Assembly (NCBI GenBank): GCA_000996605.1
Contig: LCOP01000027.1
Location: 1 to 8,689 of the forward strand
Reading direction: 5' to 3'
DNA from: Parcubacteria group bacterium GW2011_GWA1_47_8
GTDB taxonomy: Bacteria; Patescibacteriota; Minisyncoccia; Phycocordibacterales; UBA1550
Length of the DNA: 8,689 nt
The position numbers and the translations under genes were made by a program. This document shows, piece by piece, positions 1 through 6,779 of the stretch (position 1 is its first letter; each line of letters starts with the position of its first letter). The notes beneath the pieces are model-generated. The model ran no database searches and was not told the origin of the DNA. It worked only from the letters and a program-made list of their open reading frames with translations.

Positions 1-1140
1 TCACCCGCCGTTGCCACATTGACGGTGTATTCCAGCCATTCCCCAGCGGCCGTCGTACCCACATAAGGTATTTCCCCAGTCCCGCCAATGCTCCAGATAT
101 CCACATCGTCGCTACGATAGGTGGACCCGGCATTGCCGAGGGTAGTATCGGCATAGGCAATGCCGGCGCCGCCCATGTCATAGTTTTCGGCCTCGATCTT
201 GCCCGGGATGGTCCATGGGGCGCCGCCGTAGGGGGACTGACCGCCCTGACCGCCACCGGAACCGCCGCCCGATCCCCTGGCATAGACATCGATCTTATCA
301 AGCATCGGCCCGGCCGTGAAGTCGATCGCCTTGAGGCGGACGGTGTTGTTGCCGGGATTGAGGTTTACTGCCCAATCCAGGCTGGCCCAGCTCGAGGTCC
401 TGCCCGTGGCCACGGGCGTTTGCTGGCCCTGGCTGATGCCGTTGACGAATAACTCCACGGGCTTGACCATGCCCTCGTAGCTATATCGCGCGGAGATGAT
501 GCGCGCCCCACCGCTGGTGCCGCCGCTGACAGTGGTCCATTCCACGTAGCCGCCGTCGTTGGGCTTGAGGTAGCCCGAGCCTGTGTAGTCGGGTTCCGCC
601 GTCTCGATGAGGCCGTTTGAAACGGTGCCGCTCTCCGACTGGTAGGAGGCCAGCAAGCTGCCGCGATTGGGAAATGCGCGCAGATCCAGGGAGGTATCGT
701 CCCAGTAGCTGTTGCCGCCCGTCACATCCCACCAGCTCCGGAAGCCGGCGTCGATCTTCTGTGCGGTGGAGGGCGCCTGGAGATAAATGGTCATCGGCAT
801 CCAGCTGTAGGTGCCGTAAGGGGCCCACATGTACATCTCTTTGGCCAGTGCGGTGCCGGCGCCGTTCCTCCAGCGCAGGACGGACAAGGGCTTGCCGCCG
901 GCGCCGTTACCCACGATGTTGTCGCCCCTGACATAGACCGTGTAGACATATTCGGCGCCTGGCGTCACGCCCGGAATGCCGGCTTGGGTGATGTTGTGCA
1001 AGGGATTGGATGAACTGCCGGTGCCGTCGTGGGTCAGTTTTATGGAACGAGTCCCGGTGCGGGCCACTGTATTGACGACGGTGGAGCCGTAGTCGCTGGG
1101 TCTCCACACTTGCGTGCCCAGCTCCATCGAGGGGTCGGGA
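1..1140 (-). other. High-GC C-terminal module block within the hydrolase gene
   Basis: Bases 1-1140 are about 65% GC in hand-counted 60-base lines (39/60 at 241-300, 40/60 at 541-600). Lines just right of the step are about 35-43% (26/60 at 1201-1260, 21/60 at 1321-1380). The step falls in the interdomain linker, just before the first C-terminal binding module (around residue 590), and the frame stays open across it. Codons in the block favour G or C in the third position. This suggests that the binding modules came from a high-GC source, although the donor cannot be named. Confidence 0.75.
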
Positions 1141-2909
1141 ATGATGTTTGAAGTTGTTAAAATACCTCCATTACTACTCTCATCGTTACTGGATGTAGGC
1201 CGTTTTAACACCAAAAGCGCATCCCCCCACGCTGATGGTTTGACAAAATTATATGTACCAACATTAGGAACAGACAAACTATCATCTTGCCACATGCTTG
1301 TCACTGGGTTAAACCATAGAGCACTCATTGTCCCAGCAAAAGCAGTCATGTCAAGAATAATATTCGTATTATTTTGAAGATAAGCTACACCTAAATTACC
1401 ATCCACTGTTTTCGAGACAACCATTTTTGTCAAGGGATTCGTGGACTGATTTTTCACCAAATTGTGACTTGGTACCAGATCCCACCAGTTCATACCTGAA
1501 AAGAAGTCGAACAAATACTTCATCTGGGTAGCACTGGTTTGATTGAGTGCTTCATAAAAAGTCCATGCTGGGCGAATCCAGCTTACATCAGTGCCCCAAT
1601 TCCAAATGCCATTAGCACCATAAGTGAAACCCTTCGCACCAGAGAGCATTGACAAATAAGCAACACTGCGCGGTGCACGTACTGGATAATTGCTTAAATA
1701 ACGAGGATCGTTGCCTTCCTGCAACCCTTTCGCATCGTAGGGACCTTCCATATTGATGACTGGTTTGGTTGGCGCTTGATTATAGAGCCCGAGCGAAAAC
1801 TCGATTGCCTGCTGGATTGCTAATTCCGCAGAAAAAGGTTTGGTCGGCTCTTCCAAGTGTGGGTTGTGTTGCCATCCTGCACCGCTTTGCACACCAGCAA
1901 AGTCAGTCCATTCCTTACCGTGAAAGGTCACCGCTGGTTGCCATGTAAATTCCGGGTGAACGGAGACCAAATGCACAGAGGTACTTGTCTGGAGTTTGTT
2001 ACCAGCAACATCATCATTGAACGTCCACCAGTAATCATTGAACGTTGAATATACCACGAAGCTACCCATGAGTCGAGCCGCTAAATTCTGTGCAAAAAGA
2101 TCAACTTGGGCGGAATCAGCTCCTGTCGCAGGGAAACCAAGTCCGAGCTCGCGCACTGCCGTAATGAAGACAATCAATCCTTGGTCGTTAGCGTATCTCA
2201 CTTTCTTCTCGAATTCTTGCCAATACGCAGGATTCCATTTCATTGCGGAGCCAGTGCCAGTGAATGGGGCATTGCCGTTACGATCTTTGGTACGGCTTAA
2301 GAAACCAGTCCCTGCACCAACTTGAATGACAGTAAACTTCTGATCTTTGCGCTTCTGGACATACGATTCCCATTCTGCCTGAGTCCCAGCAATCGGCGCC
2401 GACCATGCCGTATCCCCTAGCCATAGGAACGGCGTTCCGTCGCCGTAGGTCAAGTAGCGCTTGTTCGCGCTTATCTTCAAATAACCGTGCTGATATAATG
2501 AATTGGTACCACAATAAGACACCGCCTGTACCACACCGCTTCGGTTATGTAGCCCGGCATTAGAAGTGTCAGAAGATGTAGTGATCCATGACCAAGTACC
2601 GACTGTTGAGAACATAGCTCTTAGACGAAACGTATTGTCGCCATCCCAGAAAGCGTAGCCGTTAATAGTTTGTCCATTTGGTCCTGTGTAAGTCACTTGC
2701 ACCTTCACATCAGCATAAGGATTCGAATAGATCTTGCTACTCGTAAGAGTTGTTTCCCAATGTGTCCATGTCGGCACTCCGCCCACACCACACACGCCGC
2801 CACTCACCTGTGTAGTTTGCGCGGAAACGGAAAGAGCGAACGTAAAAAGCGAAATGAAAACAGAAACAAAGAAGGTTGAAGTTAGTAAAAAAAATGAACG
2901 TCTTTTCAT
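1..2909 (-). CDS. Secreted modular glycoside hydrolase (DUF5060-DUF4038, apiosidase/collagenase-like) with several carbohydrate-binding modules; 3' end outside the window
   Basis: One uninterrupted frame reads from ATG at 2909 off the left edge (969 complete codons; no stop). Residues 1-30 are a signal peptide (KRR, hydrophobic core, VSA cleavage site before Q31), which supports this start. Domains seen by eye: DUF5060-like about 37-135; DUF4038/GH140-like barrel about 150-470, beginning near WLGDTAW (163-169); a 'collagen-binding domain of a collagenase'-like region with GMNWWDLVPSH about 472-570; a Ser/Asn/Gly linker; a CBM4_9-like module from about 590 (IIPDPSMELG); a CBM35/CBM6-like module about 740-878; a Gly/Ser linker 880-897; and a CBM6-like module from 904 (IEAENYD) cut by the edge. 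Candidate active-site acids are E388 in NMEGPYD and D292 in STFNDYWW, assigned by family analogy only. The likely role is extracellular plant or microbial polysaccharide cleavage. The substrate is unknown. No Shine-Dalgarno is visible. Confidence 0.88.
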   Translation of the reverse strand, partial: MKRRSFFLLTSTFFVSVFISLFTFALSVSAQTTQVSGGVCGVGGVPTWTHWETTLTSSKIYSNPYADVKVQVTYTGPNGQTINGYAFWDGDNTFRLRAMFSTVGTWSWITTSSDTSNAGLHNRSGVVQAVSYCGTNSLYQHGYLKISANKRYLTYGDGTPFLWLGDTAWSAPIAGTQAEWESYVQKRKDQKFTVIQVGAGTGFLSRTKDRNGNAPFTGTGSAMKWNPAYWQEFEKKVRYANDQGLIVFITAVRELGLGFPATGADSAQVDLFAQNLAARLMGSFVVYSTFNDYWWTFNDDVAGNKLQTSTSVHLVSVHPEFTWQPAVTFHGKEWTDFAGVQSGAGWQHNPHLEEPTKPFSAELAIQQAIEFSLGLYNQAPTKPVINMEGPYDAKGLQEGNDPRYLSNYPVRAPRSVAYLSMLSGAKGFTYGANGIWNWGTDVSWIRPAWTFYEALNQTSATQMKYLFDFFSGMNWWDLVPSHNLVKNQSTNPLTKMVVSKTVDGNLGVAYLQNNTNIILDMTAFAGTMSALWFNPVTSMWQDDSLSVPNVGTYNFVKPSAWGDALLVLKRPTSSNDESSNGGILTTSNIIPDPSMELGTQVWRPSDYGSTVVNTVARTGTRSIKLTHDGTGSSSNPLHNITQAGIPGVTPGAEYVYTVYVRGDNIVGNGAGGKPLSVLRWRNGAGTALAKEMYMWAPYGTYSWMPMTIYLQAPSTAQKIDAGFRSWWDVTGGNSYWDDTSLDLRAFPNRGSLLASYQSESGTVSNGLIETAEPDYTGSGYLKPNDGGYVEWTTVSGGTSGGARIISARYSYEGMVKPVELFVNGISQGQQTPVATGRTSSWASLDWAVNLNPGNNTVRLKAIDFTAGPMLDKIDVYARGSGGGSGGGQGGQSPYGGAPWTIPGKIEAENYDMGGAGIAYADTTLGNAGSTYRSDDVDIWSIGGTGEIPYVGTTAAGEWLEYTVNVATAG

Positions 2910-2960
2910 GGTGTGGCGCGGTGTTATGAGAACTTATGCATAATAATACTATTGTTTTTA

Positions 2961-3827
2961 TTATACTATGGAATGCGAGAAAAGGCGCAAGCGCTTTTCC
3001 ACAGTAGCCGCAATGGCATTCACGCTTGATTTCATAAACTTGTACGGCGCAATTTCGTCAGAGTTTTCGGTGAGATATCTCTTGAGCGCATCACGGTACG
3101 CAACACGGATCTCGGTATTGATATGCACGATGCCAATCCCCGCTTTTATAGCGGCGGTGAAATCCTCGTCGCTCGTCCCCGACCCGCCGTGGAGCACGAG
3201 GGGTACGCCCGCCGCCTTGCGGATTTCTTTGATGCGCTCGATGTTGAGCCGCGGCTCGGGGATGTTGCGCAACATACCGTGAATGTTGCCGACTGAGGGC
3301 GCGAAAAAATCGATACCTGTCTCGCGTACGAAACGCTCTGCTTCCTCCGGCGTGGTGAGGTTCTCGAGCGACACGCCTTCGGGAATTGCATCGAGGATCT
3401 TTGACGACGTACCGATATAACCGAGCTCCGCCTCAACGAGGATTTCTGGATTGATGCTCCGCGCGTAGTCGACACATTGTTTTGCGATACGCGCATTTTC
3501 CTCGAACGAAAGCTTCGCCCCGTCAAAGATTACCGCATCAAATCCCGCGTCAATCGCCTCCTTCACGCGTTCAAACGAATATGAGTGGTCGGCGTTTAGG
3601 TAAATGGGGTAGTTCAATTCTTCGCGCGTCGTCTTCACGAGTGCCGCCACTTGACGCACGCCGATGAAATCCCGCTCGCCTTCGGAGACACCAATGATAA
3701 CAGGCACACCGACAGCGCGCGCACCTTTCACCACACCCCAAAAACCCTGCATGTCTGAAATATTAAAATGCCCGACCGCAATGTGTTTCTTTCCTGCGTC
3801 AGCAATGACCTCACGTAATGTTGGCAT
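2961..3827 (-). CDS. fba: Class II fructose-bisphosphate/ketose-bisphosphate aldolase
   Basis: This is a 288-residue class II (zinc-dependent) aldolase of the FbaA/GatY/KbaY superfamily, which cleaves or forms ketose 1,6-bisphosphates. Visible signatures are LNADHSYS with catalytic Asp80 and zinc ligand His81; VEAELGYIG (131-139) with Glu134; NIHGML with zinc ligand His183; LHGGSGTSDE from 212 with His213 and the phosphate-binding GGSG loop; and HINTEI (235-240). The length matches the GatY/KbaY and short FBA types. The start MPTLREV fits family N-termini and lies about 24 nt after a predicted promoter. No Shine-Dalgarno is seen. The gene ends 51 bp before the secreted hydrolase on the same strand, with no terminator between them, so co-transcription is possible. 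Fructose-1,6-bisphosphate is the likeliest substrate, but tagatose-bisphosphate cannot be excluded. Confidence 0.93.
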   Translation of the reverse strand: MPTLREVIADAGKKHIAVGHFNISDMQGFWGVVKGARAVGVPVIIGVSEGERDFIGVRQVAALVKTTREELNYPIYLNADHSYSFERVKEAIDAGFDAVIFDGAKLSFEENARIAKQCVDYARSINPEILVEAELGYIGTSSKILDAIPEGVSLENLTTPEEAERFVRETGIDFFAPSVGNIHGMLRNIPEPRLNIERIKEIRKAAGVPLVLHGGSGTSDEDFTAAIKAGIGIVHINTEIRVAYRDALKRYLTENSDEIAPYKFMKSSVNAIAATVEKRLRLFSHSIV

Positions 3828-3857
3828 GGTGTTTATATTTATATAATTATATTTTCT

Positions 3858-3866
3858 AGTATACCA
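3858..3866 (-). promoter_or_regulatory. Extended -10 promoter of the aldolase gene
   Basis: On the minus strand the site reads TGGTATACT, an extended -10 element (TGn plus TATACT). It predicts a transcription start near 3851 and a leader of about 24 nt. The -35 position (about 3881-3886) has no consensus and falls on the -10 box of the divergent kinase promoter. Confidence 0.6.
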
Positions 3867-3880
3867 CCATTATCTCATTA

Positions 3881-3889
3881 TGCTATACT
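3881..3889 (+). promoter_or_regulatory. Extended -10 promoter of the sugar kinase gene
   Basis: The plus strand reads TGCTATACT, an extended -10 element. It predicts a start near 3896 and a leader of about 74 nt before the ATG at 3970. The -35 position has no consensus and overlaps the -10 box of the opposing aldolase promoter, so the two promoters are back to back and could compete. Confidence 0.6.
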
Positions 3890-3923
3890 AAAGATACTTA
3901 ATTAATAAAAAATAATTTCATGG

Positions 3924-4043
3924 ACCCCGTTAGAGGCCGCGATCGCTTGTAACGTAACCAATTACCAAAATGAACGACCAAAGCAATCTTATTAAAACAG
4001 GAGCTGATTTAACAGGACAACCGCGACCTGCCTCTAACGGGGT
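3924..4043 (+). repeat. 14-bp perfect inverted repeat bracketing the kinase start codon
   Basis: The arms are ACCCCGTTAGAGGC at 3924-3937 and GCCTCTAACGGGGT at 4030-4043, separated by 92 nt that contain the ATG at 3970. In RNA the arms would pair the leader with codons 21-25 and enclose the initiation region. The right arm also overlaps an in-frame GTG (4042) that could be an alternative start. The function is unknown. The arms could be a long-range translation-control stem, a protein-binding pair, or remnants of a dispersed palindromic repeat. Confidence 0.7.
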
Positions 4044-5043
4044 GGAACAATTAGATTTCGTCGCCATTGGCGACATCGTCGTAGACGCTTTTATACGTCT
4101 CAAAGAAGATCAGGCGCACACCACCTGCCGCGTCGACGCGGATACCTGTGAGATTTGTATGCCGTTTGGCGCAAAAGTTCCATACGATTTTGTAAAGGTT
4201 ATATACGCCGTAGGCAACAGTGCCAACGCGAGCGTAGCGGCATCACGCCTCGGACTCAAGAGTGCCCTCATTACGAATCTCGGCGACGATGATGATGGTG
4301 CAAAATGTCTTGCGTCGCTCACCAAAGATGGCGTGAGTACACAGTATGTAAAACAACACAATGGCATCAAAACCAACTACCACTACGTGCTCTGGTACGA
4401 CAGCGAACGCACAATTCTCATCAAGCACGAGGATTTTCCCTATATCCTCCCCCTCAAAGAAGCAGGTCCGCGATGGCTCTATTTGAGTTCTCTCAACGAC
4501 AAATCACTTCCCTTCCACCACGAAATCGCACGCTACCTCGCGGCGCACCCCGAGACCAAGCTTGCGTTTCAGCCGGGAACATTCCAAATAAGACTCGGCA
4601 CGGAAGCGCTCAAAGATTTGTATACGCATACTGAAGCTTTCTTTTGCAATGTTGAGGAGGCGCGTATTATTCTCAAAACCGAAGAACCAGAGCCAAAAAA
4701 TCTCGCACGAATGATGGCAACCCTCGGACCAAAGATTGCCGTTATCACCGACGGACCAAAAGGCGCGTATGTATTTGATGGTGCCGATGTATGGTTCATG
4801 CCCCCGTATCCGGACATTGCGCCTCCCTATGACCGCACCGGCGCAGGAGACTCATTTTCTTCAACTTTTGTTTCCGCGCTCGCGCTCGGCAAGACGCCGA
4901 GCGAAGCAATCACATGGGCGCCGATAAACTCCATGTCCGTCGTACAGAAAATCGGCGCACAAGAAGGTCTGCTCCCCCGCGCCAACCTCGAAAAGTATCT
5001 TGCGGAAGCGCCTGCGGATTATAAAGCGATGAAGATCGGGTAA
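3970..5043 (+). CDS. PfkB-family carbohydrate kinase (ribokinase/fructokinase/phosphofructokinase-2 superfamily)
   Basis: This 357-residue protein transfers phosphate from ATP to a sugar or sugar phosphate in the cytoplasm. Signature 1 is the glycine-rich GNSANAS at 82-88, followed by RLGLKSALITNLGDD. Signature 2 is DRTGAGDSF at 288-296, with D294 the expected catalytic base and the GAG loop the anion hole. The Rossmann-like core starts at LDFVAIGDIVVDAF (about 28-41). Residues 1-25 are therefore a hydrophilic extension; a GTG at 4042 (Val25) is an alternative start that would begin right before the core. No Shine-Dalgarno precedes the ATG. The gene is divergent from an aldolase and ends at a strong terminator. 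The context makes a hexose or hexose-phosphate substrate plausible, but the motifs do not distinguish ribokinase, fructokinase, adenosine kinase or phosphofructokinase. Confidence 0.92.
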   Translation: MNDQSNLIKTGADLTGQPRPASNGVEQLDFVAIGDIVVDAFIRLKEDQAHTTCRVDADTCEICMPFGAKVPYDFVKVIYAVGNSANASVAASRLGLKSALITNLGDDDDGAKCLASLTKDGVSTQYVKQHNGIKTNYHYVLWYDSERTILIKHEDFPYILPLKEAGPRWLYLSSLNDKSLPFHHEIARYLAAHPETKLAFQPGTFQIRLGTEALKDLYTHTEAFFCNVEEARIILKTEEPEPKNLARMMATLGPKIAVITDGPKGAYVFDGADVWFMPPYPDIAPPYDRTGAGDSFSSTFVSALALGKTPSEAITWAPINSMSVVQKIGAQEGLLPRANLEKYLAEAPADYKAMKIG

Positions 5044-5061
5044 AAAATATTTAAAAAATTA

Positions 5062-5095
5062 CCCCCGAAGCGCCTGCGGCGCTTCGGGGGTTTTT
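5062..5095 (+). terminator. Rho-independent terminator of the kinase gene (possibly bidirectional)
   Basis: A perfect 13-bp stem (CCCCCGAAGCGCC at 5062-5074 with GGCGCTTCGGGGG at 5078-5090) has a TGC loop and is followed directly by TTTTT. It starts 18 nt after the kinase stop. The A-rich tract on its left (5043-5060) gives a U-rich tail on the opposite strand, interrupted by AA, so it may also stop transcription of the convergent minus-strand gene ending at 5124. Confidence 0.93.
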
Positions 5096-5123
5096 CGGTT
5101 TTCTTTTCGTATTCATTACTCAC

Positions 5124-5558
5124 TCAATACTTCTCGAGTAAAATATTCTCCAATATTTTATCCCATCCATGCATACGCGTGACATTCCAAGGCAATGACA
5201 ACTCGCTTTGATTATACGCCGTATTGAAGAGTAATACTGTTACCCCAACACGACTTAAAGAAATCGCTTCATGAAGCCAGCATGCAACAGAAATAGAAAT
5301 TTTTTCCCTGATACATACCTCCATGAGGGACACCTCTTCCTCGTTCTCATAATAAATACGATATGGTATTTGCGGGAGCCTGTGTTTACAACGTGCTTCC
5401 ACAGGACTCCGCACTGCAAAGGGAACGACGATTACGATGTCACGGATCTTCCCTAGTTTCGTGATTTCTTTCCTTGCGCCAGGGGCCAACACAACATCAA
5501 TACCCACTCCAACAGTTCCCTTCGGTGAAATACCTGATAAAACACTATCTACTTTCAT
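5124..5558 (-). CDS. Hypothetical protein, 144 residues, not recognised
   Basis: I do not recognise this protein. The start at 5558 is preferred over an in-frame TTG seven codons upstream. A canonical GGGAGG ribosome binding site lies 8 nt before this ATG, and the predicted transcription start (about 5584) would leave almost no leader for the TTG. The sequence suggests an alternating strand-rich fold: hydrophobic runs at 14-25 (TVGVGIDVVLAP), 41-49 (IVIVVPFAV) and 103-111 (RVGVTVLLF), an acidic patch at 71-75 (ENEEE), and three cysteines (57, 82, 93). There is no signal peptide or transmembrane helix. It is a monocistronic unit with its own promoter, between the transketolase and kinase genes. 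Its good promoter and ribosome binding site argue that it is a real expressed gene. Confidence 0.7.
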   Translation of the reverse strand: MKVDSVLSGISPKGTVGVGIDVVLAPGARKEITKLGKIRDIVIVVPFAVRSPVEARCKHRLPQIPYRIYYENEEEVSLMEVCIREKISISVACWLHEAISLSRVGVTVLLFNTAYNQSELSLPWNVTRMHGWDKILENILLEKY

Positions 5559-5566
5559 CGCACAAC

Positions 5567-5572
5567 CCTCCC
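5567..5572 (-). promoter_or_regulatory. Shine-Dalgarno site deciding the start of the 144-residue protein
   Basis: The minus strand reads GGGAGG, with an 8-nt spacer to the ATG at 5558. It is the only strong Shine-Dalgarno in the window and selects this ATG over the upstream TTG. Confidence 0.8.
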
Positions 5573-5590
5573 AGAACAAACCTATCCTCT

Positions 5591-5619
5591 ATTAAAGCAT
5601 GTCTAAATTCGGGGGTCAA
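5591..5619 (-). promoter_or_regulatory. Sigma70-type promoter of the 144-residue protein gene
   Basis: On the minus strand, -35 TTGACC (5614-5619), a 17-bp spacer and -10 TTTAAT (5591-5596) with TGC directly upstream (extended -10). The predicted transcription start is near 5584, about 26 nt before the ATG. Confidence 0.8.
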
Positions 5620-5641
5620 AAATCAGTCGATGTATTCCTGC

Positions 5642-5695
5642 TTCCCACTATCCACCTATACTGTACTATCGTATCGCATAGGTGGATAGTGGGAA
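5642..5695. repeat. Perfect 18-bp inverted repeat with 18-nt loop
   Basis: The left arm at 5642-5659 reads TTCCCACTATCCACCTAT and the right arm at 5678-5695 is its exact reverse complement. The loop is 5660-5677. No T-tract follows on either strand, so it is not a normal intrinsic terminator. It lies downstream of the transketolase gene and about 20 bp upstream of the -35 box of the 144-residue protein's promoter. It could act as a large operator, a folded recombination site, a small mobile-repeat remnant or an mRNA 3'-end stabiliser; the sequence does not decide. Confidence 0.85.
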
Positions 5696-5770
5696 AATGA
5701 GCAATCAATTAAACCAACAACCACAGGGAGTCAAGTTTAACCGAAAAAAATTAAGTTTTACTCAAGCAAA

Positions 5771-6751
5771 TCACCCCACGAGCATCCTCACCGCGTACTT
5801 GATTCCCTCTTTGTCCATACCGTAATGCTTCACGAGTTCATTCGGTGTCCCCGATTGGCCGAATTTATCATGCACACCAACGAATGCAATTTTGGTCGGA
5901 TGTTCCGCCGAGAGAACCTCCGCAACCGCAGAGCCCATGCCACCCGCAACCTGATGTTCCTCCACAGTGACAATCATTCCGCATTCTTTCGCAAGTGCCA
6001 CCACTGCTTCGCGGTCAATCGGTTTTACGGTACCGATATTCATCACGACCGCACCAATCCCCTCGCCTTCGAGTTCTCGCGCCGCAAGGAGCGCATTGTG
6101 GACGAGCGATCCGCAGGCAATAATACCTACTTTCACGGGGACACTTTCTGGATGATAAAAAATTTGCGCTTTGCCGATTTCGAATGGCGTGTCTTCGGTC
6201 GTAACAATAGGCGTCTTCTCGCGCGCGAGGCGAATGTACGTCGGTATCGAAGTTTTCGCCGCCGCAATCGTCGCTTTCTTTGCTTCGATACTGTCGCACG
6301 GGGTGATAACCACCATGTTAGAGATGACGCGCGTAAGCGCAATGTCCTCGATTGCTTGGTGCGTCCCACCATCAGGCCCGACTGACACTCCCGCGTGTGA
6401 GCCGGCAATCACCACCTTGCGATCGTTGTAACAGATTGTCGTGCGGATCTGCTCCCAGTTCCGCCCCGGACTAAACATTGCGTACGAGGAAAGAAACGGT
6501 ATCTTTCCCATCGCCGCCATACCCGACGCCACCGATGCAGACGACTGCTCCATAATCCCCATCTCGAAAAAGCGCTTGGGAAATTCTTTAGCGAACGCAT
6601 CCATTTTAGTCGACTCGGTCAAATCACAACAAAGTGCCACCACACGCTCGTCCTCCCGCGCCGCAAGCACCAGCCCCTCGCCAAAGCCTGCACGAATCGG
6701 CGCTTGCTCTACATCTGTATCAAAAAGTTTTGGGTTGAGGGGGATGGTCAT
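5771..6751 (-). CDS. Transketolase C-terminal subunit (split transketolase, pyrimidine-binding and C-terminal domains)
   Basis: The protein has 326 residues. In the pentose phosphate pathway, split transketolases move two-carbon units between sugar phosphates. This subunit supplies the pyrimidine-binding domain and the C-terminal domain. Evidence: GIMEQSSASVASGMA (65-79) with Glu68, equivalent to the thiamine-activating glutamate; GVSVGPDGGTHQAIED (121-136) with the conserved His131; TYIRLARE (171-178); IACGSLVHNALLAARELE (211-228); and VEEHQVAGGMGSAVAE (263-278), the C-terminal-domain signature. The N-terminal diphosphate-binding domain (GDG...N motif) is absent and no partner gene lies in the window. 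A DXS-like or dehydrogenase E1-beta role is less likely. The first 32 codons are repeated twice upstream. A TATAAT lies about 24 nt before the ATG, so the gene may have its own promoter besides read-through from the toxin-antitoxin genes. Confidence 0.92.
   Translation of the reverse strand: MTIPLNPKLFDTDVEQAPIRAGFGEGLVLAAREDERVVALCCDLTESTKMDAFAKEFPKRFFEMGIMEQSSASVASGMAAMGKIPFLSSYAMFSPGRNWEQIRTTICYNDRKVVIAGSHAGVSVGPDGGTHQAIEDIALTRVISNMVVITPCDSIEAKKATIAAAKTSIPTYIRLAREKTPIVTTEDTPFEIGKAQIFYHPESVPVKVGIIACGSLVHNALLAARELEGEGIGAVVMNIGTVKPIDREAVVALAKECGMIVTVEEHQVAGGMGSAVAEVLSAEHPTKIAFVGVHDKFGQSGTPNELVKHYGMDKEGIKYAVRMLVG
6656..6751 (-). repeat. Direct repeat copy 1: first 32 codons of the intact transketolase subunit
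   Basis: This segment recurs at 7309-7401 and partly at 8219-8311, on the same strand. From codon 5 (CTC) to codon 32, copy 2 matches at 78 of 84 positions by my hand alignment. Over the first 58 bases copy 3 differs at 5 positions. In all three copies similarity fades within a few bases upstream of the ATG, so the repeated unit begins essentially at the start codon. Confidence 0.92.
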
Positions 6752-6779
6752 ATCTTACTTTAATTAATTATAGTATACA

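Noticed and set aside
1..3. Bases 1-3 read TGA on the minus strand and look like a stop for the large hydrolase
   Set aside because: The hydrolase frame ends with the codon at 5..3 followed by two bases of the next codon, so this TGA is out of frame. The gene is open at the edge.
481..2514. Several open frames of 60-115 codons on both strands inside the hydrolase region
   Set aside because: All lie in other frames of one continuous, domain-rich coding sequence and have no family features; they are shadows.
3939..3946. GCGATCGC octamer, resembling the cyanobacterial HIP1 palindrome
   Set aside because: Only one copy was noticed, and nothing else suggests a cyanobacterial origin; likely chance.
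4110..4817. Open frames antisense to or in other frames of the kinase gene
   Set aside because: The kinase frame carries both PfkB signatures over its full length; the others are incidental.
5559..5579. TTG start extending the 144-residue protein by seven residues
   Set aside because: The predicted transcription start is about 5 nt away, and the GGGAGG site serves the downstream ATG.
5642..5695. Palindrome called as an intrinsic terminator of the transketolase gene
   Set aside because: No T-tract follows on the minus strand and the loop is 18 nt; kept as an unexplained repeat instead.
5825..6431. Open frames up to 186 codons on the strand opposite the transketolase subunit
   Set aside because: They are antisense shadows caused by the codon bias of the real gene. 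Their composition is arginine/asparagine-rich without recognisable motifs.
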